A stretch of DNA of 64,000 nucleotides, from contig NZ_JADPJL010000068.1 in the NCBI RefSeq assembly GCF_023073415.1, positions 248,001 to 312,000 on the forward strand, given 5' to 3'. Source of the stretch: Bradyrhizobium sp. 190. GTDB lineage: Bacteria; Pseudomonadota; Alphaproteobacteria; Rhizobiales; Xanthobacteraceae. Under the pieces are notes generated by a model. It was given only the letters and a program-made list of their open reading frames with translations. It was not told where the DNA came from and ran no database searches. Made by a program: the position numbers and the translations under genes. Of this stretch, positions 17,121-24,591 are shown piece by piece (the first letter of the stretch is position 1; every line of letters begins with the position of its first letter).

Positions 17121-18282
17121 TCCCGTTTTGAAATTTCCGCCCGAGCAGAAAGGCGCCCCAGCGACGCCGTCACGGCCGAAGCTCGCCGCCGAGCCACGCC
17201 GCCGGCTGATGGCGGGCATGCGCCGCTATCGCCGCTTCCTGCTGCTCGTGGTGTTGCCGCTGGTCGCGCTGGTGGCCGGCGTGACGTTCTATCTCAATGG
17301 CGGCCGCTACGTGACCACCGACGACGCCTATGTCGGCGCGCAGAAGGTTCTGATCACGCCTGATATCTCCGGCAAGATCGAGAAGGTCGTGGTGAAAGAG
17401 GGCCAGCAGGTTGGTCCGGGCGACGTGCTGTTCGAGATCGATCCCGTCCCGTTCCGCCTCGCTGTGGCGCAGGCCAAGGCCAATCTTGCGCAGGCCAAGG
17501 TCACCTATGACAATTTGATCGCCGACCTCAAGATTTACGGCCAGACGAGCGAGCTTTCGCAACAGGGCATGGACCTGAAACGGCGCGACGTCGAACGCAA
17601 GTCTTCACTGGTGAAGAACAATTTCGGCTCGCAGCTCGACCTCGACAACGCTTCCACCGCTCTCGTCACCGCGAGCGCGCAGTTCCAGTTGCTGCAGCAG
17701 AAGATCGCCACCGCAAAAGCGCAACTGCTCGGCAATCCCGACCTGCCGATCGGCGAATTCCCGCCCTATGCGCAGGCCAAGGCGGCGCTCGACCAGGCCC
17801 AGCGCAATCTCGACCACACGATGATGCGCGCGCCGATGTCCGGTATCGCCACGCAGGTCGAGCAGATTCAGCTCGGCCGCTTCGTGACCGCCGGCACGCC
17901 GGTATTCAGCATCATCGACACCTCGAATCCGTGGGTCGACGCCAATCCGAAGGAATCCGATTTCACCTATGTCGCGGTCGGCCAGTCCGTCACGCTCGAG
18001 GTCGATGCGTTCCCGAACCACCCGTTCAAGGGCACAGTCGGCTCGCTCTCGCCCGGCACCGGCGCGCAGTTCCAGATCCTGCCGCCGCAGAATGCGTCGG
18101 GCAATTTCGTCAAGGTGGTGCAGCGCGTTCCGGTGCGGATCTATTTCGACAAGAACGACAAGTACGTCCGCAAGCTGAAAGCCGGCATGAGCGTCTACGC
18201 CACGATTGACACCAACCATCGTCGTTCGCTCTCGGCCCTGCTCGGCTTGTCGCCGGCGGTGGCGAACCAGGACCACGAATAA
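17113..18282 (+). CDS. emrA: EmrA/HlyD-type membrane fusion protein
   Basis: The 389-residue periplasmic adaptor has a cytoplasmic N-terminus, one membrane segment at about 42-62 and the MFP start signature YVTTDDAYVGAQKVLITPDI. A lipoyl half-motif follows, then an alpha-helical hairpin (about 110-215) rich in Gln/Ala, the second lipoyl half and a beta barrel. It links the inner-membrane EmrB pump to an outer-membrane channel. The channel gene is not in this operon. AAAGGAGC lies just before the ATG inside the marR 3' end, and the overlap suggests translational coupling. Confidence 0.93.
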   Translation: MADPVLKFPPEQKGAPATPSRPKLAAEPRRRLMAGMRRYRRFLLLVVLPLVALVAGVTFYLNGGRYVTTDDAYVGAQKVLITPDISGKIEKVVVKEGQQVGPGDVLFEIDPVPFRLAVAQAKANLAQAKVTYDNLIADLKIYGQTSELSQQGMDLKRRDVERKSSLVKNNFGSQLDLDNASTALVTASAQFQLLQQKIATAKAQLLGNPDLPIGEFPPYAQAKAALDQAQRNLDHTMMRAPMSGIATQVEQIQLGRFVTAGTPVFSIIDTSNPWVDANPKESDFTYVAVGQSVTLEVDAFPNHPFKGTVGSLSPGTGAQFQILPPQNASGNFVKVVQRVPVRIYFDKNDKYVRKLKAGMSVYATIDTNHRRSLSALLGLSPAVANQDHE

Positions 18283-18286
18283 CGCC

Positions 18287-19843
18287 ATGACGACGGGCGC
18301 ACCATCGGCTGCCGTTCCCGGCCTGCGCCGGAACATGGTGACGATCTGCGCCATGACGGCAACGATCATGCAGGCGCTGGATACAACCATCGCCAACGTC
18401 GCGCTGCCCTACATGCAGGGCACGCTGTCGGCCTCTCAAGACCAGATCAACTGGGTGCTGACCTCCTACATCGTCGCCGCCGCGATCATGACCGCGCCTG
18501 TGGGATGGATCGCCAACCGCTTCGGCCGCAAGCGCATCTTCATCGTCTGCTCGGCCGGCTTCACCATTGCTTCCGTGCTGTGCGGACTGGCGCAGGACAT
18601 CACCCAGATGGTGGTGTTCCGCCTGCTGCAAGGCGTGTTCGGCGCGGCGCTGGTGCCGCTCTCGCAGGCGGTGATGCTCGACTCCTACGCGCTGCATGAG
18701 CGCGCCAAGGCAATGGCGATCTGGGGCATGGGCGTGATGATGGGGCCGATCATGGGACCGTCGCTCGGCGCCTGGCTGACCGAAACCTATTCCTGGCACT
18801 GGGTGTTCTTCGTCAACCTGCCGTTCGGCATTTTTACCGTGCTCGGTCTCATGATCTTCATGGACGAGTCCAAAAAGGACCTCAACCTGCGCTTCGACTG
18901 GTTCGGCTTCACTGCGCTCGCGATCGCGATCGGCGCGCTGCAGCTCGCGCTCGACCGCGGCGAGCAGCTCGGCTGGCTGGAATCCAACGAGATCATCGCC
19001 GAGTTCATCATCGCCGGTATCGGCTTCTACTATTTCCTGGCGCATTCGCTGACGACCGACCGGCCCTTCATCCAGTTCGCGCTGTTCAAGGACAAGAATT
19101 TCGTCGCCGGCTGCGTGTTCATGGCCGTGATGGGGCTGGTGCTGTTTTCCACCATGGCCCTTTCCTCGCCGTTCCTGCAGAACGTGATCGGCTATCCCAT
19201 CATCACCGCCGGGCTTCTGCTGGCGAGCCGCGGCTGCGGCACGTTCGTGGCGATGATGCTGGTCGGCCGCATGATGAACCATATCGAGGCACGAACGCTG
19301 ATTATCTCAGGCCTCAGCCTGACCGCGGCCTCGCTGTTCTACATGACTGGCTGGACGGACCAGACCGGCGTGACTGAAATCGTGGTCATCAGCGTGATCC
19401 AGGGCTTTGGTTTTGGCCTGGTGTTCGTGCCGCTCTCCACGGTGGCGTTCCTGACGCTGCCCAATCATTTGCGCACCGACGGCACCTCGATGCTGACCTT
19501 GATGCGCAACGTCGCGAGCTCGGTCGGGATCTCGCTCGTGATCGCGCAACTGACGCAGGGAACGCGCTACAACTACGCCGTCCTGTCGGAGCACATCAAT
19601 CCGTTCAATCACGCCCTGCAGATGCCCACGGTGAGCGGCCTGATCGATCTCGCGACCGACAAGGGCCGCGCCATGGCTGATATGATGGTCAAGGCGCAGG
19701 CGCAGATCATCGCGTTCTCGTATGATTACCAGATGGTGATGATCTTCACCGCCTGCGCGATCCCGCTCGCGATCATGATCGGCTCGACCAAAGCCACCCT
19801 GCGCGAGCAGTCGGTCGCGCCGGATCATGCTGTCATGGAGTAG
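18287..19843 (+). CDS. emrB: EmrB/QacA-type DHA2 major facilitator drug exporter
   Basis: The protein of about 518 residues has 14 predicted membrane helices. The MFS motifs are visible: D-T-T-I-A-N-V-A-L-P in helix 1 (motif D1 of 14-helix exporters) and NRFGRKRIFI between helices 2 and 3 (motif A). GPSLGAWLTETYSWHWVFFV is motif C and its extension. It uses the proton gradient to export hydrophobic toxic compounds with EmrA. ATG at 18287 is four bases after the emrA stop. A longer frame reading into emrA has no similarity. Confidence 0.94.
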   Translation: MTTGAPSAAVPGLRRNMVTICAMTATIMQALDTTIANVALPYMQGTLSASQDQINWVLTSYIVAAAIMTAPVGWIANRFGRKRIFIVCSAGFTIASVLCGLAQDITQMVVFRLLQGVFGAALVPLSQAVMLDSYALHERAKAMAIWGMGVMMGPIMGPSLGAWLTETYSWHWVFFVNLPFGIFTVLGLMIFMDESKKDLNLRFDWFGFTALAIAIGALQLALDRGEQLGWLESNEIIAEFIIAGIGFYYFLAHSLTTDRPFIQFALFKDKNFVAGCVFMAVMGLVLFSTMALSSPFLQNVIGYPIITAGLLLASRGCGTFVAMMLVGRMMNHIEARTLIISGLSLTAASLFYMTGWTDQTGVTEIVVISVIQGFGFGLVFVPLSTVAFLTLPNHLRTDGTSMLTLMRNVASSVGISLVIAQLTQGTRYNYAVLSEHINPFNHALQMPTVSGLIDLATDKGRAMADMMVKAQAQIIAFSYDYQMVMIFTACAIPLAIMIGSTKATLREQSVAPDHAVME

Positions 19844-19864
19844 GCCGCCCGCTCGCGGTTTTCG

Positions 19865-20337
19865 TTACGGCCGCGCCGGCAAGGAAAGTGCGTCAAGCCG
19901 CGCGTAGCTCGCTTCCATTCCATCTTCCATGCCGGTCGCCAGCATCGTGGCACGCGTCGCTGCATCAGGCAGCGTCATCCGCATGGTCATCAGCGTGCCG
20001 GTGGTGCAAAATTCGTTTCGACATGATTGTCCGGTGTCGGGTCGGGCAGATGCATCCGTTCGACGTGAACGAGCCGGCTGAAGGGCACGGTTTCAATAAA
20101 CTCTCCGGTCAGGTAGAAGCCGCCTCCCTTGCCGTCGCTCCATTCGTATCGGATCTTGCCGCCGGGGCGCGCCTCGTTGATGCAAACCGGCATCGTCCAG
20201 CCTTCCGGACCGAGCAGCCACTTCTGGATCAGCACCGGTTCGGTATGCGCGCGATACACAGCCTCCGGCGTGGCGACGAAGTGCCTGGTGACAACGACGT
20301 GCGTGTCGCCTTCGGTCTTAAGCGTCAACTTGCTCAT
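19865..20337 (-). pseudogene. SRPBCC (AHSA1/activator of Hsp90-like) protein, frameshifted near its C-terminus
   Basis: The frame from ATG at 20337 reads a START/Bet v1-like domain (TRHFVATPEAVYRAHTEPVL, then GGKIRYEWSDGKGGGFYLTG). It then hits a TGA right after NHVETNFAPPAR near 19990. In another frame the expected ending continues cleanly (GTLMTMRMTLPDAATRATML, then MEDGMEASYARLDAL) to a TAA at 19865. The total of 473 bases is one short of a whole number of codons. One missing base near 20003-20008 explains this. It is either a true inactivating deletion or a sequencing error. The gene follows an arsR gene by 11 bp, a standard ArsR-SRPBCC pairing. Confidence 0.75.
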
Positions 20338-20348
20338 CGGATTGCCTT

Positions 20349-20672
20349 TCACTCTTCGGTTTTCATGGCGGCCAGAACGTCGTCCAACCGGTTGTAGTTC
20401 GCCGTCAGGGTCTTTCGCAGCATGCCGAGCCATTCGTCGATCTCGGCAACGGCCGTCGGCGCCAGCCGGCACGGCCGCTTCGTGCCTTCGACACGCCGGA
20501 GGATGAGACCTGCGCCTTCGAGCACCTTGAGGTGTCGGGAGATGGCGGGTTGCGTCATCTCGAACGGCTCCACCAGTTCCATGACGGTTGCCTCACCCAA
20601 CGCGAGACGCGCGAGGATCGCCCGACGAGTTGGGTCAGCCAGCGCGGAAAAGGCGGCATCGAGGTTTGACAT
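20349..20672 (-). CDS. ArsR-family transcriptional repressor
   Basis: The 107-residue protein begins MSNLDAAFSALADPTRRAIL and has the helix-turn-helix EMTQPAISRHLKVLEGAGLI with the wing VEGTKRPCRL. No metal-binding Cys motif such as ELCVCDL is present. It therefore belongs to the metal-independent ArsR group that is paired with SRPBCC proteins, as here. A TTG-initiated form four residues longer is possible. The gene is followed 11 bp later by the frameshifted SRPBCC gene. Palindromes at 20689-20714 are its probable operator. Confidence 0.9.
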   Translation of the reverse strand: MSNLDAAFSALADPTRRAILARLALGEATVMELVEPFEMTQPAISRHLKVLEGAGLILRRVEGTKRPCRLAPTAVAEIDEWLGMLRKTLTANYNRLDDVLAAMKTEE

Positions 20673-20688
20673 CGTACGTCTCAAATCA

Positions 20689-20714
20689 GTTATATAACTA
20701 ACTTATTATATAAC
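20689..20714. promoter_or_regulatory. Probable ArsR operator (two TTATATAAC sites)
   Basis: GTTATATAAC at 20689-20698 is a perfect 10-bp palindrome. TTATATAAC recurs at 20706-20714, 16 bp further. The pair lies 16-42 bp upstream of the arsR start in otherwise GC-rich DNA, so the AT-rich repeat stands out. The sites could also overlap the -10 region. Confidence 0.55.
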
Positions 20715-20748
20715 CGAAAGCGATTGTCAACCCGAAATCCGGAGGCGA

Positions 20749-21561
20749 TTACCTTGCCGCCGCGACGATGCGCCTCGCCCCTTCTAGCGCGCGCCGGGCC
20801 CGCGCCTCAGCACCCACCGTTCGTGCGAGCGTCGCGGTCGGGACCTCGATGCTGATTGCGATATCCGGCGGCATGGCTCGCGCCAGCGAGACAAGATCGA
20901 GGCCACCCTCTCCGGGAAACATCCGCTCGTTTCGAGCGGCGTGCATCATTTCCTCTGATGTCGCCGGCCGTTCGGCCGGCGCGTCGCATAATTGCCAATA
21001 GTGAAGCTTGCCGGCGGGAATCCTTGCGATGTTATCAACCGAGCTTTGCGACCGGTCGAAATGCAGGGCGTCCACCAGAACCCCGGCATTTGCTTGCGCA
21101 ACCTGTTCGACAATTCGTCTGGCAGTCTCAAGATCAGGCACGCTCGTCCACGGCATGAACTCGAGATCCGCGGTCAATCCATAAGGCGCAGCAGCCTCGC
21201 AAAATCCGGCAAAGCGATCCGCGAACCGGTCCAGGTCGGGATCGTATGCCGCGACCAGAACATGCCTGGCGCGGAGCCGCGCACCCGCCTCGAAAAACGC
21301 GGAGAAGGCTGCGATCTGCGTTTCCGGCCGGATGGCGACCACCTCCAGGTCCGCGACAGTCACGCCGGTCGCATCCAGCCGCGCGATGGTTGCGCGCAAG
21401 GCCGCGTCATCTTCCATCAGCGGATAGGCAACGCCTCCGGGCATCGCAGGCAGAAGCCGGAGTCCGACGTGGTCGTAGCCGCAGGCGGCGGCGGCGGCGA
21501 TCAATTCGAGTGGTGCAAGTTCGAGCGCGGTAAGCGCGGCAAGGGAGAACGACGGCTTCAT
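20749..21561 (-). CDS. Sugar phosphate isomerase/epimerase-like TIM-barrel protein
   Basis: The 270-residue protein matches the AP-endonuclease-2 (xylose-isomerase-like) TIM barrel. Probable metal ligands lie in ADLEVVAI, TADLEFMPW, GVLVDALHFDRS and AISIEVPT. Family members include isomerases, epimerases and 3-dehydroshikimate dehydratases. The nearby QuiC carries a related domain. The start ATG overlaps the stop of a short upstream ORF (ATGA), suggesting coupling. It is the last gene of the long minus-strand run starting at pcaF. The substrate is unknown, and a role in hydroaromatic or sugar-acid metabolism is inferred from context. Confidence 0.8.
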   Translation of the reverse strand: MKPSFSLAALTALELAPLELIAAAAACGYDHVGLRLLPAMPGGVAYPLMEDDAALRATIARLDATGVTVADLEVVAIRPETQIAAFSAFFEAGARLRARHVLVAAYDPDLDRFADRFAGFCEAAAPYGLTADLEFMPWTSVPDLETARRIVEQVAQANAGVLVDALHFDRSQSSVDNIARIPAGKLHYWQLCDAPAERPATSEEMMHAARNERMFPGEGGLDLVSLARAMPPDIAISIEVPTATLARTVGAEARARRALEGARRIVAAAR

Positions 21562-21761
21562 TCGACACTCCCGATGCGAACATCAAGTGAGAAGGTGCGC
21601 CGCACCTGGAATACGCGTGTCGCACGAAACCCGCTGGTGGTTACGCGCTCCGTCGTGTGCTCGCGCGTCCGCCAATGGCGATAATCGATCAGGTCTTTTC
21701 GCTCAACGTCGCTCCAGATGGGCAGAAAACCTGCTCCGCGCATCGCCTGTCCCTCTGTCAT
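21558..21761 (-). pseudogene. Probable truncated EthD/DUF4286-like small protein
   Basis: The 67-codon frame starts with GFLPIWSDVERKDLIDYRHW and continues TREHTTERVTTSGFRATRVF. This resembles the start of small ferredoxin-like-fold proteins (x-x-W-x-REH-x-x-ERV-x-x-x-GF). Relatives are usually longer and continue with more strand-forming sequence. Here resemblance ends at RVFQVR and a short unrelated tail follows. The frame overlaps the stop of the dehydrogenase remnant (TGA/ATG) and the start of the isomerase-like gene (ATGA). It may be an internally deleted gene that still couples translation. The family call is tentative. Confidence 0.4.
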
Positions 21762-21835
21762 CGGTCGGATTCTACCCCCGCTTGCACATCAGCGTAGCGT
21801 TTGGCCGTGATGGCGTCGAATGCATTTCCAGTCAC
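21758..21835 (-). pseudogene. Orphan 3' end of a second shikimate-dehydrogenase-like gene
   Basis: The reading frame VTGNAFDAITAKRYADVQAG, ending in a stop at 21758, matches the C-terminus of the dehydrogenase encoded at 32973-33863 (MGNAFDAVMAKRYDKVNAA). At DNA level, 32 of 36 bases agree from GTAGCG to GCATTTCC (compare 21794-21829 with 32994-33029). No dehydrogenase body precedes it. Upstream is the EamA gene, whose TAA stop is in the same frame 21 bp before. It is a scar of a duplicated or deleted paralogue. Confidence 0.7.
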
Positions 21836-21856
21836 GGCAATCCCGCCGACGTTGCG

Positions 21857-22780
21857 TTATGGTGGCGAGCCGCTCTGCTTGGCTTGCAGGCTCAACCACA
21901 TGCCGCCGAGCGACAGCGCGCCGCCGATCAGATGGACCATGGTCGGCGCCTCGCCAAGAAACAGGATCGACAGCACGGCGCTGACGATCGGTCCGAGATA
22001 GAGGCTCAACGAAGTCGACACCGCGCCGAACTTCCCGCCGAGATAGGCATAGGCCGAATAGGCAAAAAGGCCGGGGACCAATCCTGCGAAGAGATAGACC
22101 AGCGCAGCCCGCCCGCTGAACGCGGTGGCAGGCGCGGACCACATTTCGTGGACTGCGAAGGGCAGCGAGAACAGCGCGCCTGCCGCCGCGAACAAACCGA
22201 TCCGCGCCAGAAAGCGCACGCCGCTGCCGACACGGTTCTGCAGCAGGGTGTATCCGGCCCAGCCCAGCATCGCCATCAGTGCGAGCAGGTCCCCGACAGC
22301 CACGCCTGAACCAATAGCGCCTTGCCCCTTGCTAATGATCAACCCGGCACCCGCCAACGCGAACAGCATGCCGATGATCTGGTTTCGATGGATGGCTTCC
22401 TGACCTGATATGAAAGAAAACAACAACACCACGAGCGGCGAGAGCGCCATGATCAGCGCCAGGTTGATCGCCGAAGTCGTAACGCCGGCGACATAGACCG
22501 GGCCGCCGCAGATGAACATGCCGAGAAAGCCAGCCGCGACGATGCCGAGCGTCTGCCCATGCAACACGCCGGGCTTTTCCCGCAACGCCATCACGACGGC
22601 CGGCAGCAGACCGAGCGCCACGATGCTCCAGCGAAAGAACGCGATCGAGAACGGCGGAACACTTCCGGCAACACCGCGCGCCAGGATCATGTTGGAGACC
22701 TGGGCAGTGGCAACCAGAAGAAAGCCGAGCAGGCCCAGCATTTCGCGCGTTGTGTTGGCGGCTTCTTTCGGTTCGATCAT
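21857..22780 (-). CDS. EamA/DMT-family transporter
   Basis: The 307-residue protein has ten hydrophobic segments in two EamA repeats (about 15-140 and 155-295). The helix-2 region FRWSIVALGLLP and the final GEAPTMVHLIGGALSLGGMW are typical. ATG at 22780 is preferred over an upstream TTG. It lies 53 bp after the FAD dehydrogenase gene on the same strand, inside the hydroaromatic catabolism run. It may move a related acid or intermediate. That is inference from position only. Confidence 0.87.
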   Translation of the reverse strand: MIEPKEAANTTREMLGLLGFLLVATAQVSNMILARGVAGSVPPFSIAFFRWSIVALGLLPAVVMALREKPGVLHGQTLGIVAAGFLGMFICGGPVYVAGVTTSAINLALIMALSPLVVLLFSFISGQEAIHRNQIIGMLFALAGAGLIISKGQGAIGSGVAVGDLLALMAMLGWAGYTLLQNRVGSGVRFLARIGLFAAAGALFSLPFAVHEMWSAPATAFSGRAALVYLFAGLVPGLFAYSAYAYLGGKFGAVSTSLSLYLGPIVSAVLSILFLGEAPTMVHLIGGALSLGGMWLSLQAKQSGSPP

Positions 22781-22833
22781 ACTCAATCCGGTGCTGGCGC
22801 CCCTGCCGACGAACCGGAGCCTAACCCGCCAGC

Positions 22834-24585
22834 TTAGCGGCAGCCATAGCTCGAAGCCTGCTTTGCGTCCCCGTTGCCGCCGATGCGAACATCGAGCGCA
22901 TCGGACACGGCGATATAGGCAAACGCGATCGCCGGTCCGAGCGTGATCCCCGGTCCGGGGTAGGTTCCGCCCATGATCGACTGCATGTCATTTCCGCAAG
23001 CGTAGAGGCCCGCAATCGGCTGATTGCCGACATCGAGAACGCGGGCAGCCTCGTCCGTTACAAGGCCGGACGAGGTGCCGATATCGGAAGGATAAAGCCG
23101 GACTGCGTAGAAGGGGGCCGTCGCGATGCGGCCAAGGTTGGGATTGGCTCCGCCCGCTGATGCATCGCCGTTGTGATTTTGATACACCGTGCTTCCCCTG
23201 CCAAATTCGGGATCAAGACCAGTTTGCGCATACAGGTTCATCCTGTCGACCGTCTCGCGCAGTTGACCGGGATCGATGTGCAGTCGCAACGCAAGCTGCT
23301 CGATGGTATCGGCGGCAGAGAGATAGCCGTCGGCGACAGCAGCTCGGGCGCCCCAGCCACCTGGCCGCACCATGCCAAGACCATACTTCCGGACTGAAAC
23401 TGCATCCGCGATCAGAAACGCCGGGATGGCCGATTTTCCCTTCGCCAACATCTCCAGCGCAAAGGGGTGATAGGAGATCGCTTCGTTGGCGAACCGACGC
23501 CCGTTGCTGTCGACAACCAGCGTCCCCGGTTTGGCGCGGTCGAGCACGAAGTGTGGAAACACCGCTTGTGATCCGTCGCGCCGCCGCCGGATCGATGCGG
23601 GCGCCCAGAAAGTAGCGCTGACATCGCGCTCGCTGAGCCGCGCACCGATCTCGAGGGCCTTGTCCTGCGCATCCCCGCTCGAGCCCGGCGCAACGGACGA
23701 CCAGCCGGCTTCAGTTCCGAGTGCGGCGAGCCGGCGCTCGGCATGGCGATTGAAACCGCCTCCCGCCAAAATCAGCGCGGCGTTGACGCCGATCTCGCGC
23801 GATACTCCCTCCGAGGTCAAACGCGCGGCCGTAACGGGACCGTCTGGTTCCCGGACGATCCTTGCGAGCGACGCGCCCGTCAGGATATCCACATTTTGAC
23901 GCATCAATGAATACAGAAGCCGGCCGACCAGCGCATTGCCCATCACGAGCCGTGTGCCCCTGCCATGGCTCGCTTTGTCGCGCGCGTGGCGCGCAAGGAG
24001 CTTGATGGAGTGCCACAACGAATTGGCGGACCTCGTCGACGACAACAGATGACCGATATCGGTCCTGTCGACCATCATTCCGCCAAGCAGCGTGAACTCC
24101 GGGAGCGGCGGCCGAACCAGCTTGAACGCCTCGCCAAGCAACCGCCCGTCGAATGGCAACGGCTCCAGCGCGCGCCCGGCGAGCGCCGCACCCTCAAGCT
24201 CCGAGCGATAGTCGGGATGACGAACGTAGGCCCGCAATTTCACTTCGGAATGATTTTCCAGAACCTCGATTGCCGCGGGACCCGCTTTCAGGAAGGCCCC
24301 GCGCAGCGCAACGTCGGCATGATTTCCGACGATCTGCTGCAGATATTTTTCGACGTTCGCCGCGCTATCGGCCGCCCCGACCGCCGACGCATGGCGCGTA
24401 TTGGGTATCCAGATCGATCCGGCCGACAGCGCGGAGGTCCCGCCGACAAACCCGGTCTTCTCGACCAGCAGCGTTTTCGCGCCGCGAATGGCGGAAAAAA
24501 GCGCGGCCGACATGCCGGCGGCTCCGGCGCCGATTACGACGACGTCGTAATCGGGCGAGACCTCGGATAATCCACGGCGGCGCAA
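22834..24585 (-). CDS. FAD-binding dehydrogenase/reductase (KstD / fumarate reductase flavoprotein family) with tannase-like tail
   Basis: The 583-residue protein has the N-terminal dinucleotide fold YDVVVIGAGAAGMSAALFSA, then the FAD contact FVGGTSALSAGSIW. Near the end is the second FAD motif NDMQSIMGGTYPGPGITLGP, close to 3-ketosteroid dehydrogenase/FAD_binding_2 proteins. Members oxidise or reduce C-C bonds next to carbonyls. The only usable start is TTG at 24585, six bases after the tannase gene. The last 14 residues, GNGDAKQASSYGCR, nearly duplicate the tannase end GNGDAKQASSFSCR and are foreign to this family. The substrate is unknown. Context suggests an alicyclic or phenylpropanoid acid. 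Confidence 0.85.
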   Translation of the reverse strand: MRRRGLSEVSPDYDVVVIGAGAAGMSAALFSAIRGAKTLLVEKTGFVGGTSALSAGSIWIPNTRHASAVGAADSAANVEKYLQQIVGNHADVALRGAFLKAGPAAIEVLENHSEVKLRAYVRHPDYRSELEGAALAGRALEPLPFDGRLLGEAFKLVRPPLPEFTLLGGMMVDRTDIGHLLSSTRSANSLWHSIKLLARHARDKASHGRGTRLVMGNALVGRLLYSLMRQNVDILTGASLARIVREPDGPVTAARLTSEGVSREIGVNAALILAGGGFNRHAERRLAALGTEAGWSSVAPGSSGDAQDKALEIGARLSERDVSATFWAPASIRRRRDGSQAVFPHFVLDRAKPGTLVVDSNGRRFANEAISYHPFALEMLAKGKSAIPAFLIADAVSVRKYGLGMVRPGGWGARAAVADGYLSAADTIEQLALRLHIDPGQLRETVDRMNLYAQTGLDPEFGRGSTVYQNHNGDASAGGANPNLGRIATAPFYAVRLYPSDIGTSSGLVTDEAARVLDVGNQPIAGLYACGNDMQSIMGGTYPGPGITLGPAIAFAYIAVSDALDVRIGGNGDAKQASSYGCR

Positions 24586-24591
24586 GGACAG

